A stretch of DNA of 64,000 nt, taken from contig NZ_JAIUCZ020000003.1 in the NCBI RefSeq assembly GCF_020176955.2, positions 930,001 to 994,000 of the forward strand, read 5' to 3'. The notes under the pieces were generated by a model that saw only the letters and a list, made by a program, of their open reading frames with translations, searched no databases and was not told the origin of the DNA. Every line of letters starts with the position of its first letter. The first letter of the stretch is position 1. Below are positions 15,538-26,155 of this stretch, piece after piece. Both the position numbers and the translations under genes were made by a program. Source of the DNA: Nocardia sp. alder85J (GTDB taxonomy: Bacteria; Actinomycetota; Actinomycetes; Mycobacteriales; Mycobacteriaceae).

Positions 15538-16895
15538 GATGCGCGTACTCCTTCGCGGGTCCGGTGGGGATGGGGCAGGCCCAGGTGGTCGCGCAGGGTC
15601 GTGCCGGTGTATTCGGTGCGGAAACTGCCGCGATCCTGGAGCTCGGGGACCACCTTCGCGACGAATTCGTCGAGACCACCGGGCGTCAGGTGCGGGACCA
15701 GGATGAAACCGTCGCAGGCGTCGGCCTGCACGTATCGATCGATCTCCGCGGCGACCTCGGCGGGGGTGCCCACGAACTGCTGCCGCGAGGTGACCGCGAT
15801 GATCAGCTCGCGGATGCTCAGCCCCTCGGCCGCCGCCCGCTCCCGCCAGCTCTCGGCGACCGCGCGCGGATCCTTGGCGTGCCGGACCCGGCCGCGGGTG
15901 ATGTTCACGTTGTCGGCCGGTTCCACCTCGGGCAGCGGGCCGTCCGGGTCGTAACCGGAAAGGTCACGGCCCCAGACCTGTTCGAGGAAGGCGAGCGCCG
16001 TCTGCGGGCCGACCTGTTGCCGCCGGATGTACCGGGCGCGCTCCCGCGCGTCGGCGTGGGTGTCGCCGAGCACGTAGGTGGCGGCGGGCAGGATCAGCAG
16101 TTCGTCCCGGGTGCGGCCGTACTTCGCCAGTCGCCCTTTGACATCGGTGTAGAACCGCTGCCCGTCCTCCAGTTCGCCGTGCATGCTGAAGATCGCATCG
16201 GCCTTGGCGGCGGCGAATTCCCGGCCCTCGGCCGAATCACCGGCCTGGAGCAGCACCGGATAACCCTGCGGACTGCGCGGCAGGACGAACCGGCCCTCGA
16301 TGTCGAACTGGTCGCCGTGAATGTGCACCTCGGCCGGTGGCACGGTGAAGATGCCGCGTTCCCGGTCGACGATCGGCGGTCCGGGCCAGCTGTCCCACAG
16401 GGTCCGGGTGGCGTCGACCACCTCCGCGGCGCGGGTGTAGCGCTTCGCGTGCTCCAGATAGCCACCGCGGCGGAAGTTCTCGCCGGTGAAGGCGTCCGAG
16501 GAGGTGACCGCGTTCCAGGCGGCCCGGCCGCCGGAGAGATGGTCGAGCGTGCCGAACTGCTTGGCCAGTTCGAAGGGTTCGTTGAAGGTGGTGTTGATGG
16601 TCCCGGCCAGTCCGAGCCGGGTGGTCACGCCCGCCAGCGCGTTCAGCACCGTCAGGGTGTCCGGCCGGCCCACCACGTCCAGATCGTGGATCTGCCCGCG
16701 GTGTTCGCGTAATCGCAGCCCCTCGGCGAGGAAGAAGAAGTCGAACAGACCGCGCTCGGCGGTGCGGGCCAGGTGCACGAACGATTCGAAGTCGATCTGG
16801 CTGCCCGAGTCCGGATCCCGCCAGACGGTGGTGTTGTTGACGCCCGGGAAGTGTGCGGCGAGATGAACCTGTTTGCGTACCTGTGTATCCGGCAT
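15534..16895 (-). CDS. FMN-dependent monooxygenase, NtaA/SnaA/DszA family
   Basis: This 453-residue protein has the larger LLM fold of the NtaA/SnaA/SoxA(DszA) group. Family hallmarks are HLAAHFPGVNNTTVWRDP near the N-terminus, FDFFFLAEGLRLRE, SGGRAAWNAVTS and PVLLQAGDSAEGREFAA. Members oxygenate C-S or C-N bonds (dibenzothiophene sulfone, nitrilotriacetate, S-substituted cysteines) with FMNH2 and O2. ATG 16895 has GAGGA about 6 nt upstream and follows the previous gene by 8 bp. The context of amino-acid and peptide importers favours a cysteine-derived or other organosulfur substrate; this is inference. Confidence 0.9.
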   Translation of the reverse strand: MPDTQVRKQVHLAAHFPGVNNTTVWRDPDSGSQIDFESFVHLARTAERGLFDFFFLAEGLRLREHRGQIHDLDVVGRPDTLTVLNALAGVTTRLGLAGTINTTFNEPFELAKQFGTLDHLSGGRAAWNAVTSSDAFTGENFRRGGYLEHAKRYTRAAEVVDATRTLWDSWPGPPIVDRERGIFTVPPAEVHIHGDQFDIEGRFVLPRSPQGYPVLLQAGDSAEGREFAAAKADAIFSMHGELEDGQRFYTDVKGRLAKYGRTRDELLILPAATYVLGDTHADARERARYIRRQQVGPQTALAFLEQVWGRDLSGYDPDGPLPEVEPADNVNITRGRVRHAKDPRAVAESWRERAAAEGLSIRELIIAVTSRQQFVGTPAEVAAEIDRYVQADACDGFILVPHLTPGGLDEFVAKVVPELQDRGSFRTEYTGTTLRDHLGLPHPHRTREGVRAS

Positions 16896-16903
16896 CTCTG
16901 TCC

Positions 16904-17980
16904 TCAGGCGGTCGGGGCGTAGCGGTTGGCCGGACGCGGCAGTCCGAGCCGATCCCGCAGGCGGGGAGCCAGTTTCGGCAGCACGGCCGCGAAGGGGGCC
17001 ACCGCGAGCGGGCGCAATACCACGCCGTCGCCCGCGCCGGTGCCGTGGACGCGCGCCAGCAGCGCGCGCAGCGTCTCCGGACTTCCGATGTGCCGCAGCG
17101 TCACCGGGTCCGGAGTGGGAGTCCACACCTCCAGTTGCGCCACGTCGACCGCCGCGTTCTCCTCGGTGCTCGCGATGTGCACATCCACGTCGAGCAGCAC
17201 CGAGACCAGATCCGGATCGCGACCGGCGGCGGCGACCGCGGCCCGCACCTCGGCCCTGGCCTGCGCGGCGGCCGCGAGATCGGCGGCGGCGACCCGGATC
17301 ACGTCGGCGCGCCGCGCGGCCACCGCCGTGCTGTGCGGGTCGGCGGCGCGGATCACCACGATCGGCCGGCCCTGCGGCGGTCGCGGCGTGATCGAGGGGC
17401 CCTTCACCGAGAAGTGCTCGCCCACATGGTCGATGTAGTGCAGTTTCGCCCGGTCGACGAAGCGGCCGGTGGCGGCGTCGCGGATCTCGGCGTCGTCCTC
17501 CCAGCTGTCCCACAACCGGGTCACCACCTCGACGGCCTCGTCGGCCTCCGCCCACAGCGACGCCTCGTCCTGTTCGGCCTTGCGCCCGAACAGCGCCGAC
17601 TGGCCCCGCGACACCGTCACCTCCCAGCCGGCCCGGCCGAGCGTCGCGAAATCGAGGCTGGCGATCGCCTTCGACACATGGAACGGTTCGGTGTGGGTGA
17701 CCGGAGCCTGTGGCACCAACCCGATCCGGTGCGTCGCGGGCGCGGTGCGCGCGGCGACGCCCACCGCCTCCAGCCGCCCGAGCGCCCCGGCCGGCTGCAA
17801 GGCGAACGAGTCCGGCAGGAAGACGAGATCGAGCCCGTGGCGGTCGGCGGCGGCGATCGCGTCCAGCCAGTAGCCACCGGTGAACAACTCCTCGGCCCGG
17901 GAATCCGGGCGCCGCCAGGAAGCCGGATGCGTTCCGGTGCCGGACAGTTCCACGCCCAGTAGCAAACTCCTGCGTGTCAT
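16904..17980 (-). CDS. LLM-class FMN oxidoreductase
   Basis: A 358-residue luciferase-like protein starts at ATG 17980, which shares one base with the ATPase gene stop (TGATG) and has AAAGGA 7 nt upstream; a TTG one codon earlier is less likely. It shows AIAAADRHGLDLVFLPDSFALQ and GWEVTVSRGQSALFG, which place it near the NtaA/SnaA branch but shorter and without the full insertion. It probably works with, or on a related substrate to, the next two LLM enzymes, using reduced flavin made by reductases such as those at 33435-34467. Confidence 0.82.
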   Translation of the reverse strand: MTRRSLLLGVELSGTGTHPASWRRPDSRAEELFTGGYWLDAIAAADRHGLDLVFLPDSFALQPAGALGRLEAVGVAARTAPATHRIGLVPQAPVTHTEPFHVSKAIASLDFATLGRAGWEVTVSRGQSALFGRKAEQDEASLWAEADEAVEVVTRLWDSWEDDAEIRDAATGRFVDRAKLHYIDHVGEHFSVKGPSITPRPPQGRPIVVIRAADPHSTAVAARRADVIRVAAADLAAAAQARAEVRAAVAAAGRDPDLVSVLLDVDVHIASTEENAAVDVAQLEVWTPTPDPVTLRHIGSPETLRALLARVHGTGAGDGVVLRPLAVAPFAAVLPKLAPRLRDRLGLPRPANRYAPTA

Positions 17981-19695
17981 CAAGCGGTCCTTTCGACGGG
18001 AGCGCGCCGCCCGCCCGAGGTCCCCGCCGCACCCGGGACCGCGGCCAGCAGCTCCCGGGTGTACTCGTGCGTGGGCGCGCTGAAGATGTCTGCGGTGCTG
18101 GCGGTTTCGACGATGCGGCCGTCACGCATCACCGCCACCCGATCGGCGATGCGCCGCACCACGGCGAGGTCGTGGGTGATGAACAGGTAGCTGGAACGCA
18201 ATTCGGCTTGCAGATTCTCCAGCAGGGTGAGGATCTGCGCCTGCACCGAGACGTCCAGCGCGGACACCGGCTCGTCGAGCACCACCAGGTCCGGACGCAG
18301 CGACAGGGCTCGCGCGATCGCGACCCGCTGCCGCTGGCCGCCGGACAGTTCGGCCGGTCGCCGGGCGGCGTAGGCGGCCGGCAGTTCGACCTGGTCGAGC
18401 AGTTCGGCGGCGCGGTGGCGGCGTCCGGCGCGGCCGTGCGGGGTGAGGCCGCGCCACCCGCGCGACTCGGGATCGAAGGCCCGCAGCGGCTCGGTCACGA
18501 TGGCCTCGACGGTCAGCTTCGGATTCAGTGCGGCATAAGGGTTCTGGTAGACCACCTGGATCCGCTGCCGCAGCGCGCGCAGCCGGCTGCCGGACAGCGC
18601 GCCCAGATCGAGGCCGTCGAAGATGATACCGCCCGCGTCCGGTTGTTCCAGCCGGGCCAGGATGCGCGCGGTGGTGGTCTTGCCGGAGCCCGATTCGCCC
18701 ACCACGGCCAGGGTTTCGCCGCGATCGAGATGCAGGGAGACGTCGTCGACGGCGGTGAGGGTCTCGCCGTGGCCGAGGTGGAAGGTCTTGCGCAGGCCGG
18801 TGGCGGCCAGCAGCGGGACCGGCGCCGCCGGGCGGGCGGACCGGGTGGCGGTGTCCAGGCTGGGCGCCGCGGCCAGCAGGCGCCGCGTGTACTCGTGCTG
18901 CGGATTATCGAGAATGCTTGCGGTGGAGCCGGTTTCGACGATCTCACCGTTGCGCATCACCGCGATCCGGTCGGCCCGATCCGCCGCCACTCCCAGATCG
19001 TGGGTGATCAGCAGCAGGGCCGCACCGGATTCGGCGGCGCGCACCGCGAGATGGTCCAGGATGCGTTTCTGCACGGTGACGTCCAGCGCGCTGGTCGGCT
19101 CGTCCGCGATCACCAGTTGCGGCCCGCAGGCCAGCGCGATGCCGATCAGCACCCGCTGCCGCTGGCCGCCGGACAGATCCTGCGGATACTGCCGGGCCCG
19201 CAACTCCGGACGGTCCAGGCCCGCGGTCCCGAGGATCTCCACCGCCTGCACCCAGGCGTCGCGGCGGGTGGCGCGGCCGTGGATGCGCAGCGCCTCGGCG
19301 ACCTGATCGCCGATGCGCAGCACCGGATTCAGCGAGGTGCCCGGATCCTGCGGTACCAGACCGATACGGGCGCCGCGGATCTGCCGCAGCAGCCGTGGCC
19401 CGGCGTCGTCGATGCGCTCACCGTCGAAGAGGATCCGGCCGCCGGTGACGGCGCCGTCGCCCAGCCGGATCACGGCATTGGCGAGAGTGGACTTCCCGGA
19501 ACCGGATTCGCCGACGAGTGCGACGGTCTCGCCGCGCGCGACCGTCAGCGAGACGCCGGTGACGGCCGGGCCGGAACCGGGGTATTCGACCCGGAGGTCC
19601 TCGATGCGCAGGAGCGGATGCGCCCAGGCACCCGATCCACTCTGCGCGGTGGACCCGTCCGCAGCCCGTTGCCCGGCATCGTGATTCGCGCTCAT
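17980..19695 (-). CDS. Dipeptide-type ABC ATPase, tandem (DppD-DppF fusion)
   Basis: A 571-residue protein contains two complete ABC ATPase domains. The first has Walker [10 protein letters not shown] at 62-70, signature LSGGQRQR and Walker [13 protein letters not shown]; the second has Walker [10 protein letters not shown] near residue 330, signature LSGGQRQR and [12 protein letters not shown]. Both carry the oligopeptide_HPY-like tail ([13 protein letters not shown] and [13 protein letters not shown]). It is the fused energy unit of the Dpp/Opp transporter whose permeases and binding protein are encoded just upstream. ATG 19695 overlaps the permease stop (ATGA). Confidence 0.93.
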   Translation of the reverse strand: MSANHDAGQRAADGSTAQSGSGAWAHPLLRIEDLRVEYPGSGPAVTGVSLTVARGETVALVGESGSGKSTLANAVIRLGDGAVTGGRILFDGERIDDAGPRLLRQIRGARIGLVPQDPGTSLNPVLRIGDQVAEALRIHGRATRRDAWVQAVEILGTAGLDRPELRARQYPQDLSGGQRQRVLIGIALACGPQLVIADEPTSALDVTVQKRILDHLAVRAAESGAALLLITHDLGVAADRADRIAVMRNGEIVETGSTASILDNPQHEYTRRLLAAAPSLDTATRSARPAAPVPLLAATGLRKTFHLGHGETLTAVDDVSLHLDRGETLAVVGESGSGKTTTARILARLEQPDAGGIIFDGLDLGALSGSRLRALRQRIQVVYQNPYAALNPKLTVEAIVTEPLRAFDPESRGWRGLTPHGRAGRRHRAAELLDQVELPAAYAARRPAELSGGQRQRVAIARALSLRPDLVVLDEPVSALDVSVQAQILTLLENLQAELRSSYLFITHDLAVVRRIADRVAVMRDGRIVETASTADIFSAPTHEYTRELLAAVPGAAGTSGGRRAPVERTA

Positions 19696-20600
19696 CGGGT
19701 GCCGTCCCGCCCCAGGGCACGGCCGATCCGCTGCGCCGCGAGCACCACCGCGATGATCACCAGGCCCGGCAGCGTGGTCATCCACCAGGCGGTGGCGAGG
19801 AAGTTGCGGCCGTCGGCGATCAGCGAACCCCACTCCGGGGTAGGCGGTTTCGCGCCGTAGCCCAGGAAGCTCAGCGACGACACCGCCAGCACGGCGACGC
19901 CGAAGTCGACCGCGGCCAGCGCCACCACCGGCGCGTACGCATTGCGCAGCACGTGCCGCACCAGCACCACCGGGCGGCGCACCCCGGCGGCGATCGCCGC
20001 CTCCACATAGGGCGCGCGGCGCACCCGCAGCACCTCCGACCGCATCACGCGGGCGAACTGCGCCATCATCACCAGACCCACCGCCAGCGCCACGTTCCGG
20101 CTGCCGACACCCAGCACGGTCACCAGGACCAGCGCGCTCAGCAACTCCGGAACCGCCAGCAGCACATCGACGCCGCGCATGATCACCGTGTCCACCACAC
20201 CGCCGAATCCGCCCGCGACCAGCCCGATCAGGCTGCCCCCGGCCAGCCCGATACCGACCGCGATCAGGGTGGCGGTCACCGAGATACCGGCGGCGTGCAC
20301 CACCCGGGTGTAGAGGTCGCGGCCGAGGTTGTCGGTGCCGAGCCAGTGCTGCGGGCCGGGCCCACGCAGCTTCTCGGCCGGTACGCCGGTGAGCGGGTCG
20401 CGGCCGGCGAACCAGCCGGGCACGACCGCCCACCCGACGACGACGGCCAGCACCAGCACTGACACCGCGACCGCGAGGTGCTCCCGCAGCACCCCCACGA
20501 TCCGGCGCGGACCGGGCACCGCGAGCCCCCGCGGCGCCACCGGTTCGGCGCGCGGCGCCGGCGGCGACTGGGCGCGGTCCGCGGTCAGGGAGTCGGTCAT
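19692..20600 (-). CDS. Dipeptide-type ABC permease (DppC-like)
   Basis: This 302-residue membrane protein has an N-terminal OppC_N-like segment (a TM helix, then [20 protein letters not shown] and [19 protein letters not shown], a hallmark of DppC/OppC) and a BPD_transp_1 domain with five further TM helices. The coupling loop is [21 protein letters not shown]. It pairs with the DppB-like permease upstream (27 bp gap) and is translationally coupled to the fused ATPase. Confidence 0.92.
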   Translation of the reverse strand: MTDSLTADRAQSPPAPRAEPVAPRGLAVPGPRRIVGVLREHLAVAVSVLVLAVVVGWAVVPGWFAGRDPLTGVPAEKLRGPGPQHWLGTDNLGRDLYTRVVHAAGISVTATLIAVGIGLAGGSLIGLVAGGFGGVVDTVIMRGVDVLLAVPELLSALVLVTVLGVGSRNVALAVGLVMMAQFARVMRSEVLRVRRAPYVEAAIAAGVRRPVVLVRHVLRNAYAPVVALAAVDFGVAVLAVSSLSFLGYGAKPPTPEWGSLIADGRNFLATAWWMTTLPGLVIIAVVLAAQRIGRALGRDGTR

Positions 20601-20627
20601 GACCGCCCCTCCCTGCGCGACAGCTGA

Positions 20628-21584
20628 TTACGCATGAACGGTGCCCTTCCGCCGGAAATGCTGTGCCACTCGGGGATCCAGCACCGGATAGATCACGTCG
20701 ACGACCAGGTTCACCACCACGAAGACCGTCGCGGTGAACACGACGATGCCCTGCACCACCGGGATGTCCTCGTTCATCACCGCGGTCTGGGTGAGCCGGC
20801 CCAGGCCCGCCCGGGAGAACACGGTCTCGACGACGACCGATCCGGCCAGCACGGTGCCGACCCACACCCCGGCGACGGTCAGCGCCGGCGCGAGCGCCGG
20901 TCGCAGTACGTGCCGCACCTGCACCCACCAGCGCGAGGCGCCCTTGGCGAAGGCCACGTCGACGAACGGCTGCCGCCAAGTCTGCGCCAGGCTGGTGTAC
21001 AGCACCTGGGCGATGACCGCGCCGACCGGGACGGCCAGGGTGATCGCGGGCAGGATCGTGCCCTGCACCCCGCTGCCGCCGAAGGCCGGCACCAGCCGCA
21101 ACCGGAACGAGAACAGTTGCAGCAGCAGCAATCCCACCCAGAAGGTGGGGGCGGAGGCGCCGATCGGCGGCAGTGCGATCAGCAGGCCGCGCAGCCGGGG
21201 CCGTTCGGTGTACGCGGCGGTCAGCGCCAGCGTCGTGCCGAAGATCAGCGCCAGCACCAGCGCGGTCACCGCCAGCACCAGCGTGGTCGGCACCGCGTCG
21301 GTGATGGCGTCGAGCACGTGCTGCCCGTTGGTCAGCGAGCGGCCGAGATCACCGTGCAGCGCGTGGTCGAGTGCGGTGAGGTACTGCCGCCAGACCGGCT
21401 TGTCCAGTCCGTAGCGGGCGCGCAGTTCGGCGACCGCCGCGGGGTCCAGCGGCACGCCGGGATTACTGGCCGCCAGCGTGATCGGATCCCCGGGCAGCAG
21501 GTACAGCACGATGAACGAACCGGTGAACGCCGCCCACAGCACCGCGACGGACTGCGCCACCCGCCATGTCACGTACCGGATCAT
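20628..21584 (-). CDS. Dipeptide-type ABC permease (DppB-like)
   Basis: The 318-residue protein begins with a TM helix and the DppB signature [33 protein letters not shown] and [13 protein letters not shown]. It has six TM segments and a coupling loop near [20 protein letters not shown]. It follows the binding-protein gene by 7 bp and precedes DppC. Together they form the channel of the importer. Confidence 0.92.
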   Translation of the reverse strand: MIRYVTWRVAQSVAVLWAAFTGSFIVLYLLPGDPITLAASNPGVPLDPAAVAELRARYGLDKPVWRQYLTALDHALHGDLGRSLTNGQHVLDAITDAVPTTLVLAVTALVLALIFGTTLALTAAYTERPRLRGLLIALPPIGASAPTFWVGLLLLQLFSFRLRLVPAFGGSGVQGTILPAITLAVPVGAVIAQVLYTSLAQTWRQPFVDVAFAKGASRWWVQVRHVLRPALAPALTVAGVWVGTVLAGSVVVETVFSRAGLGRLTQTAVMNEDIPVVQGIVVFTATVFVVVNLVVDVIYPVLDPRVAQHFRRKGTVHA

Positions 21585-21591
21585 CAGCGCA

Positions 21592-23196
21592 TCACTTCCC
21601 GCGTAGCCAGGTGTCGTGGAACTGCAACCGGCCCGACGCCTCGAACTTCAGATCCGCCACCGTCTTCGCGGTACCGATGGCCTGGGACAGTTCGATGGTG
21701 GGAATCCACAGCCCCTCGTCCAGGATCGACTTCTGCGCGGTCCCGATCAACTGCGCCCGCGCGCCGCTGTCGGTGCTCGACAGCTCCCCGGTCAGGGCCT
21801 GGTCCAGCGCCGGAATCGGGCCGCGCGCGTTGTAGTTCTGCCCGTCGAGACCGAAGGTGGTGCGCAGGATGTCACCGTCGGCGCGGGTCAGGTTGAAGTA
21901 GACGGCGTCGAAATCCTTGCTGAGCTGCCGCGCGGCCACCACGTTGGAGGCCTGCTTGTCCAGCTTCAGATCGATGCCGACCTTGCGGACCTGCTGCTGC
22001 ACCAGTTCCAGGATCGCCTGATTGCCGTCGAAGACCGGCGCGAACAACACCCCGAACGACAGCCGCTGCCCGTCCTTGACTCGAATGCCGTCCGGCCCGG
22101 GGACCCAGCCGGCGGCATCGAGCGCCCGTCGCGACGCGTCGGGGTCGTACCCGAGTCGGCCCGACAGATCGACATAGGCCGGCGTCCTGCTCGCGAGGGT
22201 GCCGGAGGCGACCTTGAACTGCGGGCCCAGCACGGTATCGATCAGCTCCTTGCGATCGATCGCGGTCCGCAACGCCGTCCGCACCGCCGGATCCCGCAGC
22301 GCGCCCCGAGTGATATTCGGCCCGATGCCGAACGGGATGCCCGGATTCGCGACGGTCAGCACCGTGCCGCCGGCGCTCTGGATCTGCGGCGCGTCCTGCG
22401 GCAGCGCGTCGCTGACCGCGTCGAGCTGGCCCGAAGTGACGCTGCCGGTGCGCACGCCGGATTCCGGGATGACCGTGAAGACGATCTTGTCCAGATAGGC
22501 GTCACCGTGGTCGGTGAAGACCGCCGATCCCCAGTGGTAGCCGGTGCGCTTGGCCAGGGTGACCGAGGCGCCCTGCTTGTATTCGGCGTAGGTGAACGAG
22601 CCGGAGCCGATCACGCCCTGGCACCGGTCCTCCGGCGATTCCGCCGTGCCGGCGTCGGAGACCAGGCCCAGCTGCGGAGTCGAGACCGCTTGCAGGAACT
22701 GCGCATTCGGCGCGGTGAAGTCGACCCGCGCGGTCAGCGGATCCACCACCGTGGTGCCGGTGTATCCGGCCAGATAACTGGCCGCCAGCGGGGCCTTCGC
22801 GGCACCGACGGTGTGCACCAGCGCGTCGAAGTTCTTCCGCACCGAATCGGCGGTCAGCGGGGTGCCGTCGGAGAAGGTGATGCCGTCCTTCAGATGGAAG
22901 GTGAACGATTTCGCGTCCGGGCTCACCTGCCAGGTGTCGGCCAGCCAGGGCACGATCGCGCCGTCGGCCGGATTCTGGTCCACCAGCGAGTCCACCACCT
23001 GCCGGGTGACGTAGACCGTCTGATTGGTCTGTGCCTGAGCCGGATCGGCGCAGGTCGGCGCCTGGGACAGGCCGTAGCGCAGGGTGCCGCCGGGCTGCGG
23101 CGGCCCGGCCTGATCGACGCCGCCGGAGCCGGAGCCGCAGGCGGCGAGCGTGGTGGCCACCGCGACCGCGCCGAACAGGGCCAGGGGACGTTTCAT
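21592..23196 (-). CDS. Dipeptide/nickel-type substrate-binding lipoprotein (SBP family 5)
   Basis: A 534-residue precursor has a lipobox TTLAAC (Cys 20), so it is an anchored extracytoplasmic binding protein. The body has SBP_bac_5 features: an early GGTLRYGLSQAP, DSLVDQNPADGAIVPWLADTWQVSPDAKSF-like text and FHLKDGITFSDGTPLTADSV. Solutes of this class include peptides, nickel chelates, glutathione and other organosulfur compounds. The neighbouring LLM monooxygenases suggest a sulfur source. Its ATG overlaps the upstream LLM gene stop (ATGA). Confidence 0.92.
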   Translation of the reverse strand: MKRPLALFGAVAVATTLAACGSGSGGVDQAGPPQPGGTLRYGLSQAPTCADPAQAQTNQTVYVTRQVVDSLVDQNPADGAIVPWLADTWQVSPDAKSFTFHLKDGITFSDGTPLTADSVRKNFDALVHTVGAAKAPLAASYLAGYTGTTVVDPLTARVDFTAPNAQFLQAVSTPQLGLVSDAGTAESPEDRCQGVIGSGSFTYAEYKQGASVTLAKRTGYHWGSAVFTDHGDAYLDKIVFTVIPESGVRTGSVTSGQLDAVSDALPQDAPQIQSAGGTVLTVANPGIPFGIGPNITRGALRDPAVRTALRTAIDRKELIDTVLGPQFKVASGTLASRTPAYVDLSGRLGYDPDASRRALDAAGWVPGPDGIRVKDGQRLSFGVLFAPVFDGNQAILELVQQQVRKVGIDLKLDKQASNVVAARQLSKDFDAVYFNLTRADGDILRTTFGLDGQNYNARGPIPALDQALTGELSSTDSGARAQLIGTAQKSILDEGLWIPTIELSQAIGTAKTVADLKFEASGRLQFHDTWLRGK

Positions 23197-24290
23197 CGAG
23201 TGGATCCTTCGGTGGCGAGCGGCCGGTCACCGGCCGCGAGAGGACGCTGCGCGCCGAGCGCGCGACCGGGAATGCGTTGCCGCAGTGCGGGAGCCACCTC
23301 GGACTGGAACAGTTCGAGGCTCGCGCGGTGCTGTCCGGGGGTGAGACCGTCGCTGTCGGCGGACAGATGGATCACCTCGTGCCCGAAACGGGCGTGATAG
23401 CGCTCGATCTTCTCCAGCACCTGCTGCGGACTGCCGATCAGCGCGGAACTGCGCTCCACGTAGTCCTCGAGTGTCGGAAACACAATGGGCAGACCGTGTT
23501 TGCGAGCGGCCTCCAGGCGGGCCGCGAAGATCGGCCGATACGCCTCGAGCGCCCGCTGTGAGTCGGCGGTGACCAGGAATCCGGCAGTGCCGGCGCCGAT
23601 GAGCACGTCGGCGGGATCGTGACCGTAGGCGGCCCAGCGCTCCCGGTAGTGGTCGATCAGCTCCCCGTACGGCTCGATCGGATGGGTGACGTTGGCGGAG
23701 AACAGCGGATCACCGTAGCGCGCCGCCAGATCCACCGATTCGCGGCTGGTGGCGCTGCCATGCCAGATGCGCAACCGCGGTTGCAGCGGCCGCGGCAGCG
23801 CCTTCGCCGCGGTCAGCGACGGCCGGAAGCGGCCGCTCCAAGTGACGCTGTCACTGTCCCACAGCTGCCGGAACAGCTCGTAGCCTTCACGATTGCGGTC
23901 CCACTGATCGTCGGTGGTCACGTGGAACAGCTGCGCCTGCGCGGCGCCGTTGCCCTTGCCGATGATCAGCTCCAGCCGGCCGCCGGAGAGGTTGTCCAGC
24001 GTCGAGTAGTCCTCGAAGGCCCGCACCGGATCCAGCAGGCTCAGCGTGGTGACTCCGGTGAACAGCGCGATCCGCGAGGTCACCGCGGCGATGTGGCCGA
24101 GCACCACCGGCGGCGCCGACGAGATGAACGGATCCTCGTGCCGCTCACCGACGGCGAAGCCGTCGTAGCCGAGTTCCTCGGCCAGCCGGGCGGATTCGAC
24201 CACCCGCCGCAATCGCTGCGCGGGGGATTCCAGCACACCGGTGACCGGGTCCGGGGTGTGCGTGATCAGGGTCAGCAGCAGGAATTTCAT
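23193..24290 (-). CDS. LLM-class flavin-dependent oxidoreductase
   Basis: This 365-residue luciferase-fold protein has RLAEELGYDGFAVGERHEDPF, IALFTGVTTLSLLDPVRAFEDYSTLDNLSGGRLELIIGKGN (family core) and VIHLSADSDGLT near the end. It lies between the amino-acid importer genes and the Dpp-type importer genes, coupled to the latter by ATGA and 16 bp after the former. Probably an FMNH2-dependent monooxygenase for a sulfur compound brought in by one of the two transporters. Confidence 0.87.
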   Translation of the reverse strand: MKFLLLTLITHTPDPVTGVLESPAQRLRRVVESARLAEELGYDGFAVGERHEDPFISSAPPVVLGHIAAVTSRIALFTGVTTLSLLDPVRAFEDYSTLDNLSGGRLELIIGKGNGAAQAQLFHVTTDDQWDRNREGYELFRQLWDSDSVTWSGRFRPSLTAAKALPRPLQPRLRIWHGSATSRESVDLAARYGDPLFSANVTHPIEPYGELIDHYRERWAAYGHDPADVLIGAGTAGFLVTADSQRALEAYRPIFAARLEAARKHGLPIVFPTLEDYVERSSALIGSPQQVLEKIERYHARFGHEVIHLSADSDGLTPGQHRASLELFQSEVAPALRQRIPGRALGAQRPLAAGDRPLATEGSTR

Positions 24291-24306
24291 GCGTACGCCT
24301 CCATAC

Positions 24307-25296
24307 CTACGGCGCCTGCTTGGGCAGCCCCGGCGGGTCGATCTCGGAGGCGGGCACCGCCTCGCTCTCCAGACCCCAGTGCGCGAGCCACTTCTGGTAA
24401 ACGCCGTGGTCGATCAGGTACTGGACGGCGTCGTGCACGGGTGTGATCAACCCGTTGTCCTTCTTGACCAGGACCGCGATCTTGCCCTGCAAGCCCTGTC
24501 CCGCACCGGAGAAGGTGGCGACCACCTTGGTCTTACCGGTGCTGGAGGCGTGGTACTGCACCGAGGGATTGGGGCCGAGGTAGCCGTCCAGCCGGCCCGA
24601 GGTCAGCGCCAGGAAATAGTCGCTGGTGTTCTGGTAGTAGGCGATATCGATCTTCGGCAGCCCCTCCGCCTGGTTCTGCTTGTCCCAGTCGACCAGGATC
24701 TTCTCCTGGTTGGTGCCGCTGCCGACGCCGATGCGCTTGCCCGCCAGCGATTTCCGATCCGAGTACGTCCAGTTGGCGTCCTTCGGGATCTCCAGGCCGA
24801 GATTGTCCAGCCGGTAGGTGGCGAAGTCGTACTTCTCCTTGCGCTCCTCGGTGACGGTGACGTTGGAGATGAACGCGTCCACCGCGCCGGAGTCGATCGC
24901 CACGAAGTTCTGCGCCCAATCGGCGTTGCGGTGCTCGGTTTTCAGCCCGAGCACATCGGCCACCAGCTCGGCGAGGTCGATCTCGCTGCCGATGATGGTC
25001 TTGTTGTCGGTGGCGTAGAAGCCCAGCGGCGGCACCGCGCCGACCTGGCCGGTGACGGTCAGCACCCCGCGGTCGCGGATCGCCTGCGGCAGTTCGGCGG
25101 CGATGGTGTCCACCTTCTGGGTGTGGATCCGGCTCGCCTGCGCCGGGGACAGGTCGTAGGTCTGCCCGTTCACCGAATTCGTCTCGTTACCCTGCGGTTC
25201 GGCGCTGCTGCACGCGGCCGACACCAGCAGTGCGGCGGCGAGCACGGTCAGCGCCGAGGCATGTCTGCGGGAGACATGTCTGCGAGTCAGCGGCAT
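24307..25296 (-). CDS. Polar amino-acid ABC substrate-binding lipoprotein
   Basis: With ATG 25296 the product has 329 residues and a lipoprotein signal ending LLVSAAC (Cys 29). The mature part is an SBP_bac_3 fold: RGVLTVTGQVGAVPPLGFYATDNKTIIGSEIDLAELVADVLG, then DAFISNVTVTEERKEKYDFA, the usual ligand-closing segment. Many such proteins bind cystine, cysteine or other polar amino acids. AAGGAAGA lies 7-8 nt upstream of the start. It is the third gene of the operon and belongs with the two upstream genes. Confidence 0.9.
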   Translation of the reverse strand: MPLTRRHVSRRHASALTVLAAALLVSAACSSAEPQGNETNSVNGQTYDLSPAQASRIHTQKVDTIAAELPQAIRDRGVLTVTGQVGAVPPLGFYATDNKTIIGSEIDLAELVADVLGLKTEHRNADWAQNFVAIDSGAVDAFISNVTVTEERKEKYDFATYRLDNLGLEIPKDANWTYSDRKSLAGKRIGVGSGTNQEKILVDWDKQNQAEGLPKIDIAYYQNTSDYFLALTSGRLDGYLGPNPSVQYHASSTGKTKVVATFSGAGQGLQGKIAVLVKKDNGLITPVHDAVQYLIDHGVYQKWLAHWGLESEAVPASEIDPPGLPKQAP

Positions 25297-25333
25297 AGCG
25301 GGTTCTTCCTTTACCGACGGTGAGCGCGGGCGC

Positions 25334-26155
25334 TCAGAGGACGTGCGCGAGAAAGGCTTTGGTGCGCTCGTGACGCGGGTCGTCGAAAACCCGGCCGGGC
25401 GGCCCCTGTTCGACGATGCGGCCCTGATCCAGCAGCACCACCGTGTCGGCCACCTCGCGGGCGAAGCCGACCTCGTGGGTGACGACGACCAGCGTCGCAC
25501 CGTCGCGGGCCAGCCCGCGGATCACGTCGAGCACCTCGCCGACCAGCTCCGGATCCAGGGCGGAGGTCGGCTCGTCGAACAGCACCACACTCGGCCGCAG
25601 CGCCAGCGCGCGGGCGATCGCGACCCGCTGCTGCTGGCCGCCGGACAGGCGGCGCGGATACTGATCGGCCTTGTCCGCCAGACCGACTCGCGCCAGCAGC
25701 GCCCGCGCCTCGGTCCGCACCGCGGCCCGGGACCGGCGCTGCGCCGAGGTCGGCGCCAGCGCCACGTTCTCCAGCACGGTCAGATGCGGGAACAGGTTGA
25801 AGTTCTGGAACACGAACCCGATCCGTGACCGCTGCCGCAGGATCTCGCGCTCGGGCAGTTCGTGCAGCCGGTCGCCCTTGCGCCGGTACCCGATCAGCTC
25901 ACCGCCGACCCGCACGGTGCCCGCGTCCACCTGCTCCAGATGGTTGATCGTCCGCAGCAGGGTGGACTTGCCGGAGCCGGACGGGCCGAGGATCACCGTC
26001 ACCTCGCCGGGGCGCACCGCCAGATCGACGCCGCGCAACACCTCGTGATGCCCGAATCTCTTGTGCACGCCGCGCAATTCGACGGCGTATCGCTGCTCGG
26101 CGTCCGCGCCGAGGGCATCGCCCGCGACGGGTTCGGACACGGCCGTATCCGTCAT
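25334..26155 (-). CDS. Polar amino-acid ABC ATPase (GlnQ/TcyN type)
   Basis: A 273-residue ATPase: Walker [10 protein letters not shown] at residues 57-65, Q-loop [18 protein letters not shown] typical of amino-acid importers, signature LSGGQQQR, Walker [16 protein letters not shown] and H-loop VVTHEVGFA. Its ATG overlaps the permease stop by ATGA. It energises the importer formed with the flanking permease and binding protein. Confidence 0.94.
   Translation of the reverse strand: MTDTAVSEPVAGDALGADAEQRYAVELRGVHKRFGHHEVLRGVDLAVRPGEVTVILGPSGSGKSTLLRTINHLEQVDAGTVRVGGELIGYRRKGDRLHELPEREILRQRSRIGFVFQNFNLFPHLTVLENVALAPTSAQRRSRAAVRTEARALLARVGLADKADQYPRRLSGGQQQRVAIARALALRPSVVLFDEPTSALDPELVGEVLDVIRGLARDGATLVVVTHEVGFAREVADTVVLLDQGRIVEQGPPGRVFDDPRHERTKAFLAHVL

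Noticed and set aside
25255..25290. Repeated CATGTCTGCGxG text near the amino-acid binding protein start as an operator related to the dyad at 2015-2048
   Set aside because: It lies within the signal-peptide coding region (repeated RRH codons) and does not form the same dyad.
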